This document shows, in pieces, positions 1-8,187 of a DNA stretch of 14,926 nucleotides (the stretch's first letter is position 1; each line of letters starts with the position of its first letter). Position numbers and translations under genes: made by a program. This DNA is from Thalassiosira profunda. Taxonomy: Eukaryota > Bacillariophyta > Thalassiosirophyceae > Thalassiosirales > Thalassiosiraceae. The stretch lies in assembly GCA_036939355.1 (NCBI GenBank), contig JALLAP010000285.1, forward strand, positions 1-14,926, read 5' to 3'. Under the pieces are notes generated by a model. That model was not told the origin of the DNA and made no database searches. It worked only from the letters and a program-made list of their open reading frames with translations.

Positions 1-1765
1 ATTCTCGTATCAATGTAGCGGCCTTGTCCTGCCAGTGCTTTATGAGCAAATCCTTTTCCCGTCCTTCAATACGAAGACGCTCAATCTGGGCCTCCAACTT
101 GCGGATCCGTTCCGCGTTCTCCCTATTTTGGTCTTCGAGGATCATTTGCATCGTCACATCCGCAACTGACACGCAACGAGGTGATCCCGGCGCTACCATT
201 GGAGGAGTTGCTTGCTCGAGACTCTCGACATCTCCTTCCTCGTCGACCTCAGCGATTGATAGCATCGTTGGTTCACCGCCGGGCAGGGAGGCCCCATTCT
301 CTGAGGCCTCATCCATCGCGTTGAGCGCTTCGGCGGCCTTGAGCTGCTCCATCAGCGCTTGCATTTCCTCGGCAGTGCCAAAGACAGCTACACTGCGGAG
401 CTCTTGCTGAAGACGTTTGATTTCGGCCTCGCGCCTGGCCCTCTCTTCGTTCAGGGCAACGCCCTTTGCCACGATACCAGTCTCGATTGCGGCCACATCA
501 TTCTTGCCTTCCGTCTCGTCTACATTCAACTCTTCGTACCGCACAACGAGCTGCTTGGCCTGTTCGACAGCCACATCTGCATCAGCATCGGTGCTAGAGG
601 TGGTAGCAGCATCACTAGTCTCTGCGTTCTCTTCGACAACCAACGCTGCCAGAGCTGCCTCGGCCGCCTCCAGCTGACCCACCAGCTTTTGAATGCGTTC
701 GAGGGATTCGGTGTCGTCGTGGAGTTCCCGCCGGAGACGCTTGATCGCCGCCTCGTGCCCCGCCCTCTCTTCATTTCGCTTGATGCGACGCTCCGCCTCG
801 GCCGTGCCTTTGACCACGATGCCCGGTTCGATCGTCATATCGAGGCCCTTCGCATCTTGATCGCCTTGGTCTTCGTTCGTGACCTCGTCGATCGATCCCC
901 TGGCCTCCCATTTCGCCTTGCCCGCGGCCTCTTCGACATCGAGCGCCTTCAGCGCGGCCTCCGCCGCTCGCAACTGAGCGATGAGCTTCTGGAACCGAGT
1001 GACTGAATCTGTCTCGTCGCGCAGCTCCTGCCGGAGCCGTACGATCTCGGCCTGTAGGCGCGCCCTCTCTTCGATGAGCTTGATGCGCCGCTCTGCAGCA
1101 GCGGTGCCTTTGGCCACGATCCCCGACTCGATGGCGATGTCGAAGCCCGACATGTCTTTGCTTTGAGCTGTCTCATTGTCGATGTCCTCGCCGTTCAGCC
1201 TGGTCTCGGTGTCCCGGATGTTCGATGCCACAGGCGTATCCGCAGAGGCCTCTTCCTCCTCGGTCTTGAACGGAATGTCGGTATCAGACACCTCGGCAAA
1301 GACGTCTACGGATATCTTCCCCTGAGTTGTGGATGCCCCTATCCCCTTTTTACTAGCCACGGCAACGGCCTTCTCCTCTTCGGCCTCCTCGATGTCCAGC
1401 GCCTCGATTGCAGCCTCGGCCTCCCGGAGGCGTGCCTCGATCTCCCTCCGCTTCGCGGCACTCTTCACCTTATTTTCATCCCTTAGCAGCGCCTGAAGGC
1501 GGCGGATCTCCTCCTCCCGGCCAGCTCGCTCGAGGTTGCGAAGGATCTCTCGCTCGACGCGCTCCTTGTTCTTGGCCACTTGTCCCGTGTCGGCAGGGCC
1601 GACCGTGTGCTTGTGGGCGCCGTGGCTTCGCAAGCCGGCGAGCTCGACCTTGGCCTTGCTTCGCTTGACGATGCTCGAGGAGACGTCGCCTACGATTTCC
1701 TCGAGCTCGCGGATTCTGCGGGAGGCGGACTCCTCCTGCTTTCGGAGCAGCTGCAGCTCGTTCAT
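1..1765 (-). CDS. Coiled-coil protein with ~100-residue tandem repeats, partial (C-terminus off the left edge)
   Basis: An open frame on the minus strand starts at the ATG at 1765-1763 and stays open to base 1, giving 588 residues without a stop. An in-frame TGA at 1903-1901 lies upstream and this is the first Met after it; its context GCAACCATG has A at -3. The protein is almost entirely charged, helical and coiled-coil-like, rich in E, R, K, A and L. A repeated block begins with a GIV(A/V)KG motif at about residues 215, 315 and 430. It continues through AERRIK/EERAR and a RLRxEL heptad stretch to an AEAA(L/I)xAL motif near residues 268, 368 and 478. A degenerate earlier copy of that last motif lies near residue 116. 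No catalytic motif, signal peptide or membrane segment was seen. A structural or scaffold role is a guess. Existence of the coding frame is very likely; function is unknown. Confidence 0.85.
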   Translation of the reverse strand, partial: MNELQLLRKQEESASRRIRELEEIVGDVSSSIVKRSKAKVELAGLRSHGAHKHTVGPADTGQVAKNKERVEREILRNLERAGREEEIRRLQALLRDENKVKSAAKRREIEARLREAEAAIEALDIEEAEEEKAVAVASKKGIGASTTQGKISVDVFAEVSDTDIPFKTEEEEASADTPVASNIRDTETRLNGEDIDNETAQSKDMSGFDIAIESGIVAKGTAAAERRIKLIEERARLQAEIVRLRQELRDETDSVTRFQKLIAQLRAAEAALKALDVEEAAGKAKWEARGSIDEVTNEDQGDQDAKGLDMTIEPGIVVKGTAEAERRIKRNEERAGHEAAIKRLRRELHDDTESLERIQKLVGQLEAAEAALAALVVEENAETSDAATTSSTDADADVAVEQAKQLVVRYEELNVDETEGKNDVAAIETGIVAKGVALNEERARREAEIKRLQQELRSVAVFGTAEEMQALMEQLKAAEALNAMDEASENGASLPGGEPTMLSIAEVDEEGDVESLEQATPPMVAPGSPRCVSVADVTMQMILEDQNRENAERIRKLEAQIERLRIEGREKDLLIKHWQDKAATLIRE

Positions 1766-2149
1766 GGTTGCGATGTGTGGTATCACTTGGGCGTTCGATG
1801 AATTCACTTCTCCGTCTTCGTTTTGTAGGCGCTCTCCTCTGTCTCTACGTCCTTTTGGCCCTTTCCCACCTTGCTGCTTCGATCCCAGATACGAACGAAC
1901 TCAGGCTTGAAGAGAGAACAAAGAAGGCAAGAGGTGACATCTCCATCACGGAATCCGAACCCTAAATTGGCAAGCCCATTGACACATTGTTACCTGCCAC
2001 TCGGTACCATACTCTCTGAATGACTTGTGTCCTCAACCTTCCCTTTGAAGATTGCAACTCAACAACGGCGCTGCCAGGACTGGTAGGTAACAGCTTGCTT
2101 GGTGGCTGCGAGAGCGCAAACTAACAGAATAGCAACCATTCATTACACT
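1766..2149. other. Intergenic region between two minus-strand genes
   Basis: This 384-bp gap holds the 3' end of the NB-ARC gene and the promoter/5' leader of the coiled-coil gene. I see no convincing RNA gene, repeat or coding frame. The coiled-coil frame stays open from 1765 up to the stop at 1901-1903 but has no earlier ATG. Confidence 0.6.
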
Positions 2150-5107
2150 TCATCTTGCTTCGTGCTGGTTGGCCTTTGCACGGATCACGTCGTTATTGTA
2201 CAACAAACTGGCCACGAGGTCGCTTGCGCCAAGGTTGCTCTCCACGAGCTCGACGCACGAGTTGCTGAACCTTGCAGCCTCGTCCCAGAGCTGGAATCGG
2301 GAGAGGGAGAGGCTGATTTCGTGCAGGCATCTCCCAGCCTCGAGAGTGCTGCAGCGGCCGTTGGGCCCGCCGGATTCCCGTGCGACCTCCTCCATCAATA
2401 CAGCCTCGAGTTGGCCGCATATGCCGACCATTTTAGACGACCCATCATCTCCCTCGCCCTTTGCAATGAGACAATTGCAGAATGATTCTGCGTCGTTGAT
2501 ATGGGCTTTTGTCCCCTCCGACCATCCAAGAGCCCAGAACCTGCCCCGGATAAAGCTGGTGTTGCACATAAGCGCATCGAGGTCGCCAAGCATTTCGCCG
2601 CGAAGCATGTGCCCGGGCATCCGTTCCAGGGCATACCTCCTCGATAGGTTTGGTAGCACATCATCCCATGTGCACGCCTTTCCCTCAAAGTAGGACAGCA
2701 CGAATGTCTCGTTCCAACGTATCTCTGGATTTTTCCCGAGGGAGCGAAAAGCTTCGTCTTTGAGGAGGATGTGCTTGGCGTACTGTCGCACCAGGGCGTG
2801 CTCAATCTGAATGGTGCTGTCAAGCTGTGCTGGCTGCGTTATATCGAAAACGGCCAATGCGGCAAGGATCTCGGGCACTATCCTCGAGGCCTGTCGCCCA
2901 TTGCTTTGGAAGAACGCATCTTCTCGAGCTATTTTCTCGCTCTCCACGACCTTCAGGAAAAACTCGCCGGCGAGCTGCAATGGCACCTCCAACGCGTCCG
3001 CGGGAGTGGCTGTAGGGTAGAAAACTGCGACGAAGGCCGCAAAACACAGCCTGATGATTGTAGTTGCTTGGCCTTTGACAAGAGGCGACATTGCCTTGCT
3101 CAATAACGCAGAAAGCACTTCGACGGAATTGCATTTGTCGCCCGACCCCAAGCCCTCCTTGATTGCAGAGTGGATCTCGCCCAAAAGCGCGTCCATCCCC
3201 TTCTGCCCTCCGCTTGTAGCGCACTTCAGGCCCAACCACCGCCCTGCATACTTGGTGATGAGGGGATGGAACAAGCAGTCCTTCTTTACCAGCCCCCTTG
3301 CGATGCGACTTTTGGCGAGGGGGTGATTGCCGGGCAAATCCGCTTCCGTCAGCAGCAGGCGAACGGCCTCTTTGGTCTCGAGCGGAGGGACAGCAACGAC
3401 CGACGCTCCGGGAAAATTGGTCCGCGAGGTCACAAGGAGGTCGTTGATTTGCACGCGATGTTCTTTTCCGCTTCGGTGGAACTGAAACCAATGAATGTCC
3501 GAGGGTTGGGCGACATCGTCCAGCACCACAAGCACAGACGGACTGCTCTCCTTTTTCGACGTTTTGCTGTGCCGATGCAGGGAGGTCAACAGCTTTCCCA
3601 TTCGATTTCGAGCCTCTTCCATCTGATCTCGCATTCTCACACCAACCACTTTCTCATCCTCTGCGGGGCTGCGGACTATCGGGTTGAGTTGTAGCTTCTG
3701 AGGATTGATACCTATCTGACGACAGATCTCGGCCAACGCCTTGCTGTAAGCCAAAAAATCAAAGCCGAGCGGCCGACGATGCATGTCTATCCACGCTATC
3801 CCGTGATGATAGCGGGTTCTTACATCTCCGTGTGCACAGGCCAACGCAGCGATGGTTGTTTTTCCTATCCCAGACCCTCTGTCTTCCAAAGGCTCGACGG
3901 TCTCCTTGTCAGCTGCTGATGGAGGCAGGACTGCGACGCAAAACGAGTTGGCGCTCTTCTCGCCTCCGTCCTCATATTTGGCCTCATTACCCATCTCTCG
4001 ATCATTCCTCGAAAGCAATCGTTGCACGACGTCGGAAACCACGCCCTCCCTCGGCAACGCCTCCCCTCCGCGGCAGCGGGCAATGGCCCTCTTGGCCCCG
4101 GATGGCATTGGCGCCGCGGTCGTGGACGACCTGCGAAGGGAAGACGAAGCATCGCTTTTCCGTCTTCTTCTGCTCTTCTCTTTCTTGTGGCTTCGCTCCA
4201 CCTCCTCTTCCAGTGGCTTCGACACTCTGTTGTTGTCTCTGCTAACCGTAGAAGCACTGGACTCGGTTTTCGGACTTTGAGTTTGAGGAGAGGAAGTCAC
4301 CTCGTCGCCATCACTGCTGTGGTCATCAACTGCCATCGCCTCCAAACTTCGTCCCAATCCCACCACACCGGTCGTCGGGCTGTGGGCCTGCCCGTGCCCC
4401 ATCCCGGTCAAGGCCGCGGCCGCCGTCAAAACACCGCTCCGCTTTCTCTCCTTCGACTCCGCGAGCTCCTCGTGGGCGCGGGCGCAGGGCGGCGGGGGCG
4501 GCGAGCGGCGCCTTCTCCAATCTTCCTCGCCGCCGTCCGTGCCCCGACGCCCCCGGCGCTCGCTGCGGCCGCTCCGGCCCGAATCGTCCGCAGCGTTGAC
4601 AACCCCCTTGCTCTCGCCGCCGCTGTACGCGTACGGCGAGCCGCGGAGGGACGACGGACTTTGGGCAGCCGCGGATCCAGCCTTTGTCGGAACGAGCACA
4701 GGGCTCTGCGGCGCATTCATCGCATTGCCGGACGCAAATCTGTTGATCGATTGTTCTGGAGGAGGCTTCGGCGTCCCCGAAGGCTCCGCTTTTGCTGTGT
4801 CGACAGGGGCAGCAGCCCCTTCGTTGTGGCGAAGCCTGTCGTGTTGCAACTGCAATCGCTGCTCGAAGGAAAGCTTCTCCGCGCGAGGCGGCGGCTGCGA
4901 TTGCGCCATTTGTTCGGGAGGAGACTTCAGCATGTCACTCTCTGCATAATCTATGCTGCCATCGCCATTCCCATCATCCTCGGCATCAGTTCGCACCCCC
5001 TCTATCTTCGGTGTTCGGATCAGGCCATTCTCGCCCCGGCGGTGGGCGGCGATCATCTCCGAGAGCGGGCCGACTTTTTTATTGTCCCGGCCGCTCTTGC
5101 GGTGCAT
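2150..5107 (-). CDS. STAND-class NB-ARC NTPase with disordered N-terminus and TPR-like C-terminus (NLR-like)
   Basis: A single uninterrupted 985-residue frame; an in-frame TAA lies 48 bases upstream of the ATG, which has A at -3. Residues 1 to about 380 are low-complexity (Ser, Pro, Arg, Glu, with a PPPPP run near 203) and look disordered. The NTPase region follows: Walker A GSGIGKTT at 411-418, Walker B LVVLDDV at 526-532, the sensor-like LLVTSRT at 557-563, a GLPL-like HPLITKYAG at 614-622, and a winged-helix end HALVRQYA at 770-777. Residues 921-980 resemble one to two kinesin-light-chain-type TPRs. Family knowledge: NB-ARC STAND proteins are nucleotide-driven switches in immune and cell-death signalling, with C-terminal repeats as sensors. 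Oddities: the first P-loop position, normally Gly, is Arg410; the hydrophobic strand before it is weak; and the TPR array is very short. A missed intron or a degenerate copy is possible. The family call is good; the biological role is inferred. Confidence 0.85.
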   Translation of the reverse strand: MHRKSGRDNKKVGPLSEMIAAHRRGENGLIRTPKIEGVRTDAEDDGNGDGSIDYAESDMLKSPPEQMAQSQPPPRAEKLSFEQRLQLQHDRLRHNEGAAAPVDTAKAEPSGTPKPPPEQSINRFASGNAMNAPQSPVLVPTKAGSAAAQSPSSLRGSPYAYSGGESKGVVNAADDSGRSGRSERRGRRGTDGGEEDWRRRRSPPPPPCARAHEELAESKERKRSGVLTAAAALTGMGHGQAHSPTTGVVGLGRSLEAMAVDDHSSDGDEVTSSPQTQSPKTESSASTVSRDNNRVSKPLEEEVERSHKKEKSRRRRKSDASSSLRRSSTTAAPMPSGAKRAIARCRGGEALPREGVVSDVVQRLLSRNDREMGNEAKYEDGGEKSANSFCVAVLPPSAADKETVEPLEDRGSGIGKTTIAALACAHGDVRTRYHHGIAWIDMHRRPLGFDFLAYSKALAEICRQIGINPQKLQLNPIVRSPAEDEKVVGVRMRDQMEEARNRMGKLLTSLHRHSKTSKKESSPSVLVVLDDVAQPSDIHWFQFHRSGKEHRVQINDLLVTSRTNFPGASVVAVPPLETKEAVRLLLTEADLPGNHPLAKSRIARGLVKKDCLFHPLITKYAGRWLGLKCATSGGQKGMDALLGEIHSAIKEGLGSGDKCNSVEVLSALLSKAMSPLVKGQATTIIRLCFAAFVAVFYPTATPADALEVPLQLAGEFFLKVVESEKIAREDAFFQSNGRQASRIVPEILAALAVFDITQPAQLDSTIQIEHALVRQYAKHILLKDEAFRSLGKNPEIRWNETFVLSYFEGKACTWDDVLPNLSRRYALERMPGHMLRGEMLGDLDALMCNTSFIRGRFWALGWSEGTKAHINDAESFCNCLIAKGEGDDGSSKMVGICGQLEAVLMEEVARESGGPNGRCSTLEAGRCLHEISLSLSRFQLWDEAARFSNSCVELVESNLGASDLVASLLYNNDVIRAKANQHEAR

Positions 5108-5221
5108 CGTGCGGGACGGGCGGCTGCTGCTTCGGGCGGCGGGGACGTCAGCTTAGGGCCGCTATGCGCATGATGTGTTGTTTGCTTGAGGGGAGCGGAG
5201 AGGGGAAGAGAATGTTTGACG

Positions 5222-5349
5222 TTTTGCACTTGACACCCTTCCAGTGCGAGAAAAGTAAGTGCAAAGATGTGGTTTTGTGCAAAGTGCAAAGTAGGTGTTT
5301 ACCTGATTTGGTTTTGAGTGCTAACTACAACAAATTGAACTGAAGTGCA
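5222..5349. repeat. Cluster of AAGTGCA-type short repeats
   Basis: AAGTGCA(A/C) occurs at 5257-5264, 5282-5289 and 5343-5350, and inverted (TTTTGCACTT) at 5222-5231, with an extra GTGCAAAG at 5277-5284. Four full copies of a 7-mer in about 130 bp is well above chance, and the cluster lies 115-245 bp upstream of the NB-ARC start codon. A transcription-factor binding cluster is a possibility only. Confidence 0.4.
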
Positions 5350-5360
5350 CCATTGCCACT

Positions 5361-5378
5361 CCCCCTTCCCCCCCCCCC
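5361..5378. repeat. Poly-C tract
   Basis: C5-TT-C11 on the plus strand (G-rich on minus), in the divergent promoter region. It is prone to sequencing-length error and could form a G-rich structure on the minus strand. Confidence 0.6.
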
Positions 5379-5872
5379 TTCGCTCATTCACTTCCCTCAC
5401 GGCTCCGACGGATCCTACTCTCGCCCCTCGTCCTCCGCTGCGCCGACCCCCTCCGCCTTTCGGAGACCGCTGGATAGCCAGTCGCCTGTCTGGGCTGCGA
5501 GAGGGATAATAGCGGTAGGTGAGGGGTGTGGAATGCACTAACCTAGCGTCAAGATAGAGAATCATGTGCCGCGTCACAATGGCAGAGATGATATGCGGCG
5601 CGGGCTTCTGCTGTGCATGCCATGCTGCGTTGATATTTGGCGGTGCGCTTGGCTGCATGTCGAGGGATTCATTTGCAATTGCGGGTCTAATGCTCGTGAA
5701 TGCAAGTCAAGAGAGGCGGCACTCCTTGCTTGTGCTCGCTGCCATGTTGCTTGGCGGTCGGGGAGAATTTGCATAGATGATGCGCTGAAAGAACATTTGT
5801 TTCTTTGCTGTGAGGTCTGCAAATGCTCACCAATTAATGATGAATGTGCCATTTCATTCAACAGAGGCGACG

Positions 5873-8144
5873 ATGTCGGCCAACAACGCTGCCCCGGACC
5901 TCAACCAGGTCGTGGCGGCGGTGGGCCAGCAGTTGTTCTCCTACCTCCCCACCGGCGCGCTCCTTTGCGGCGCGGCGTCTCCCATGCTCGTGAACCGAAC
6001 GTTCCACGAGGGGGCGTTTCAATGCCTCGGGCAGGCAGAGACGCTGGACCTGTCGTGCCGGCACCTCCGCAAAGTGACCGATGAGCAGTTGATCGGTTTG
6101 ATTCGAAAGATTGTTGACGTGGGGGAGGCGTCGAAGGCAAGGGATGGGGACTTGAGAGCACGAGAATATGCGAGACAACATATTCATCGCCGGGATCCTT
6201 TTGTTCCCCCGCATCCACTCAAGGTGGTGTGTCTGGATCTCTCTCGCTGTCGGTTTCTTCGTGGGGAGGGGGTGTTCTTCTGTTTGAAGCACATGCCAGG
6301 CATCAAGAGAATACTGCTCTCGTCGGCCACTCGCTTCGAAGCGCATCACCAATTTTCCGATGAGCTCAATAGCGATGCGCTAGAAGTGAAAAAGTTGGAG
6401 TACGTGGATTTCGCGGGATGCAGCAGGATGAATGCTCGTGGGGCGATGAGCTTTGCTGCCACCATCGAGAGATGCAACCTGCGCCACCTTAATCTCTCTG
6501 GTGTATCAGCACAATTGGATGATGAGGCGCTTGGAGTGCTTGCATACTTCTGCAATATCGAATCCCTCAATCTGGCGGGTGCAAGGAAGATAACAGAATT
6601 TGGCGCCGGCCTCGCGCTGTACGTCTGCCGGGGCACGCTAAAGAGCCTGAATCTACGGGAATGCGACAGGGTATGCCTTCCCAATCTTCTTATGGACACG
6701 GCACAGGGCATCAGGACATTGATTGATGAGGACAACATGAACGGCGACCACCTTGCAATCTATCCCCCCAATTATGTCGGGAGCCCCGGGAGTCTTCCAA
6801 CCTTTTGGCTGAACGCCCTGAACAACTCAACACGCAACATGATGATCGCGCAACCTTCTCTGACAACCGCACAGATAGCGAAATCACGCTTGCTTTTGGA
6901 AGGTGAGGGTTCCTTCCCGCCATACATTTACCATTGCTTGTTCTCACAATCCACTGTTATTGCTCTATAGGGTTCAAGCGAGCAGAAAATGACTTTTCGG
7001 CCAGGATGGAGTGGGGCGAACGAAAAGAAGGAAGTATGTTTGGTTGTTTAGAGCATTTGGACGTTAGCTTGATTGGGCAGAAGACTGGTAGCAGGATAGA
7101 TGGATGCCTTGCCGTTATCGCATGGCTGAATGGAGGACGGCTGAAGCATGTTGACTTCGATGGCCGTGAGTCTGATGTTGTTTGGTGATGCAATTGGTTC
7201 GTCTTTTGATAACTCACCTCTTTATGCTATAAGTCGACTTTGTTTTAACGTCGGACTTGGCTGTGCTTTCTGCCACTTCTCCTGGGCTGCTCAGTTTGTC
7301 AGTGCTATCGTCGACGACAAGAGGGATACCTGCGGGACGTTATATTTCGCATTACTTGCGCCACTTCTTCGAAAACTTCCGCAACGTTAGAGAACTCAAT
7401 CTTTCATGCTGCCATTGGTCGAGTGTGAACATCAACATGGTTTGCTCGCTGAAACATCTCAGAAGTCTGAAGGTTGAATTCACAAACGTCGACGGTGGAG
7501 CGTTGCAATTACTGCTGGCAAGATCAACCAAGTTGATCCGACTGAGCATCAAGGGCTGCAGCAGGTTGAAAAGCAGCAATCTTGCGAATACAGCAAATAC
7601 TCCAGAACTCGAGCTGCTGGACTTGGATCTCCGTGAACTCGAAATGGATGTGCCCCTGGCGGAAGTAAAGAGGATTTGCCCCCGTCTGCTGCGAATCAAC
7701 AATCGATGCACAGCTCTCGGAACAACGATGCTCAGAGCGCACAGATCTGCCTTTTTGTGGCGAACCGGCACAATCGACAATACTAAGAGCAAGTCAAAGA
7801 AGCGGACTCGAGAGGGAGATAGCGTGGCTCCCGAGAATGCACCCAGCTACGATACCACTGTGGAGTCTTCTTTCACCAATTCGTGTTCCCTGATGAGGAC
7901 GGCCTTCAGCTCCGCGAAGGAAACGGAACAGGAAATGTACGCGTGCCGGACCTGCTTCGTTGGATCTAATCGCTTTGTGTGCCTGGCGTGTGCGAAGAGG
8001 TGTCATGCAGGCCATGATGTGTTCAGCGTGGGATCGTCGTGCGGATATTGTGATTGCTGCATCTTTACGGAGTGTCAGTGTCTCAAAATAGGGGACGTCG
8101 AAGAGGCTTCGGCTGGTATTGCCGCAGAGTTGATTGGCAGCTGA
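5873..8144 (+). CDS. F-box-like/LRR protein with C-terminal UBR-box zinc finger, three exons
   Basis: Exons 5873-6902, 6971-7165 and 7234-8144 join into 712 codons (711 aa). The ATG at 5873 has A at -3; in-frame ATGs at 5837 and 5840 are alternatives, and an in-frame stop lies at 5786-5788. Residues about 20-45 (LFSYLP...NRTFHEGA) look weakly like an F-box. Residues about 55-560 carry irregular leucine-rich repeats of the cysteine-containing type (for example LKHVDFDGL, RELNLSCCH, LIRLSIKGCSRL), and the repeat pattern continues smoothly across both splice junctions. A basic KSKSKKR at 593-599 may be a nuclear signal. Residues 626-691 match a UBR box: C626, C646, C649, C658, C661, C665, H666, H669, C678, C681, C683. 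Family knowledge: UBR boxes read N-degrons, and F-box/LRR proteins are SCF substrate receptors. The inferred role is a ubiquitin-ligase substrate receptor. LRR and zinc finger are secure; the F-box is weak. Confidence 0.85.
6903..6970 (+). other. Intron 1 of the LRR-UBR gene
   Basis: 68 bp, donor GTGAGG, acceptor TCTATAG, phase 1. The acceptor TAG is itself the in-frame stop if the intron is retained. Removal joins the frame to exon 2 with LRR-like sequence on both sides. Confidence 0.85.
7166..7233 (+). other. Intron 2 of the LRR-UBR gene
   Basis: 68 bp, donor GTGAGT, acceptor GCTATAAG, phase 1. Splicing joins VDFDG to LDFVLTSDL, completing a leucine-rich repeat. Retention would give a stop at 7186-7188. 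Confidence 0.85.
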
Positions 8145-8187
8145 AGGATAGAAGCAAAGCCAATAACTGCACACTTTTCATTACACC

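Larger units (their letters stand above)
5108..5872. promoter_or_regulatory. Divergent intergenic region between NB-ARC and LRR-UBR genes
   Basis: This 765-bp region separates two divergently transcribed genes and must hold both promoters. It contains an 11-C run at 5368-5378 next to a 5-C run, a cluster of AAGTGCA motifs (5222-5349), and no coding frame with family resemblance. Several frames are open by chance, including one with many Cys codons near 5566-5870, but none has coherent composition. Confidence 0.55.

Noticed and set aside
24..1910. Several plus-strand open frames over the left-edge region
   Set aside because: They are antisense to the continuous 588-codon minus-strand coiled-coil frame, which has clear heptads and internal repeats.
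1940..1980. GGTTCGGATTCC on the minus strand, similar to a tRNA T-arm
   Set aside because: The flanking bases do not pair into a T-stem, and no D-arm, anticodon arm or acceptor stem could be found.
4022..5173. Long plus-strand open frame opposite the NB-ARC N-terminus
   Set aside because: It is Arg/Ala/Leu-rich, antisense to a GC-rich coding region with clear NTPase motifs on the other strand, and has no family resemblance.
5566..5870. Cys-rich plus-strand frame in the divergent intergenic region
   Set aside because: The cysteines have no regular spacing, and the frame runs into the LRR-UBR coding sequence in the wrong frame.
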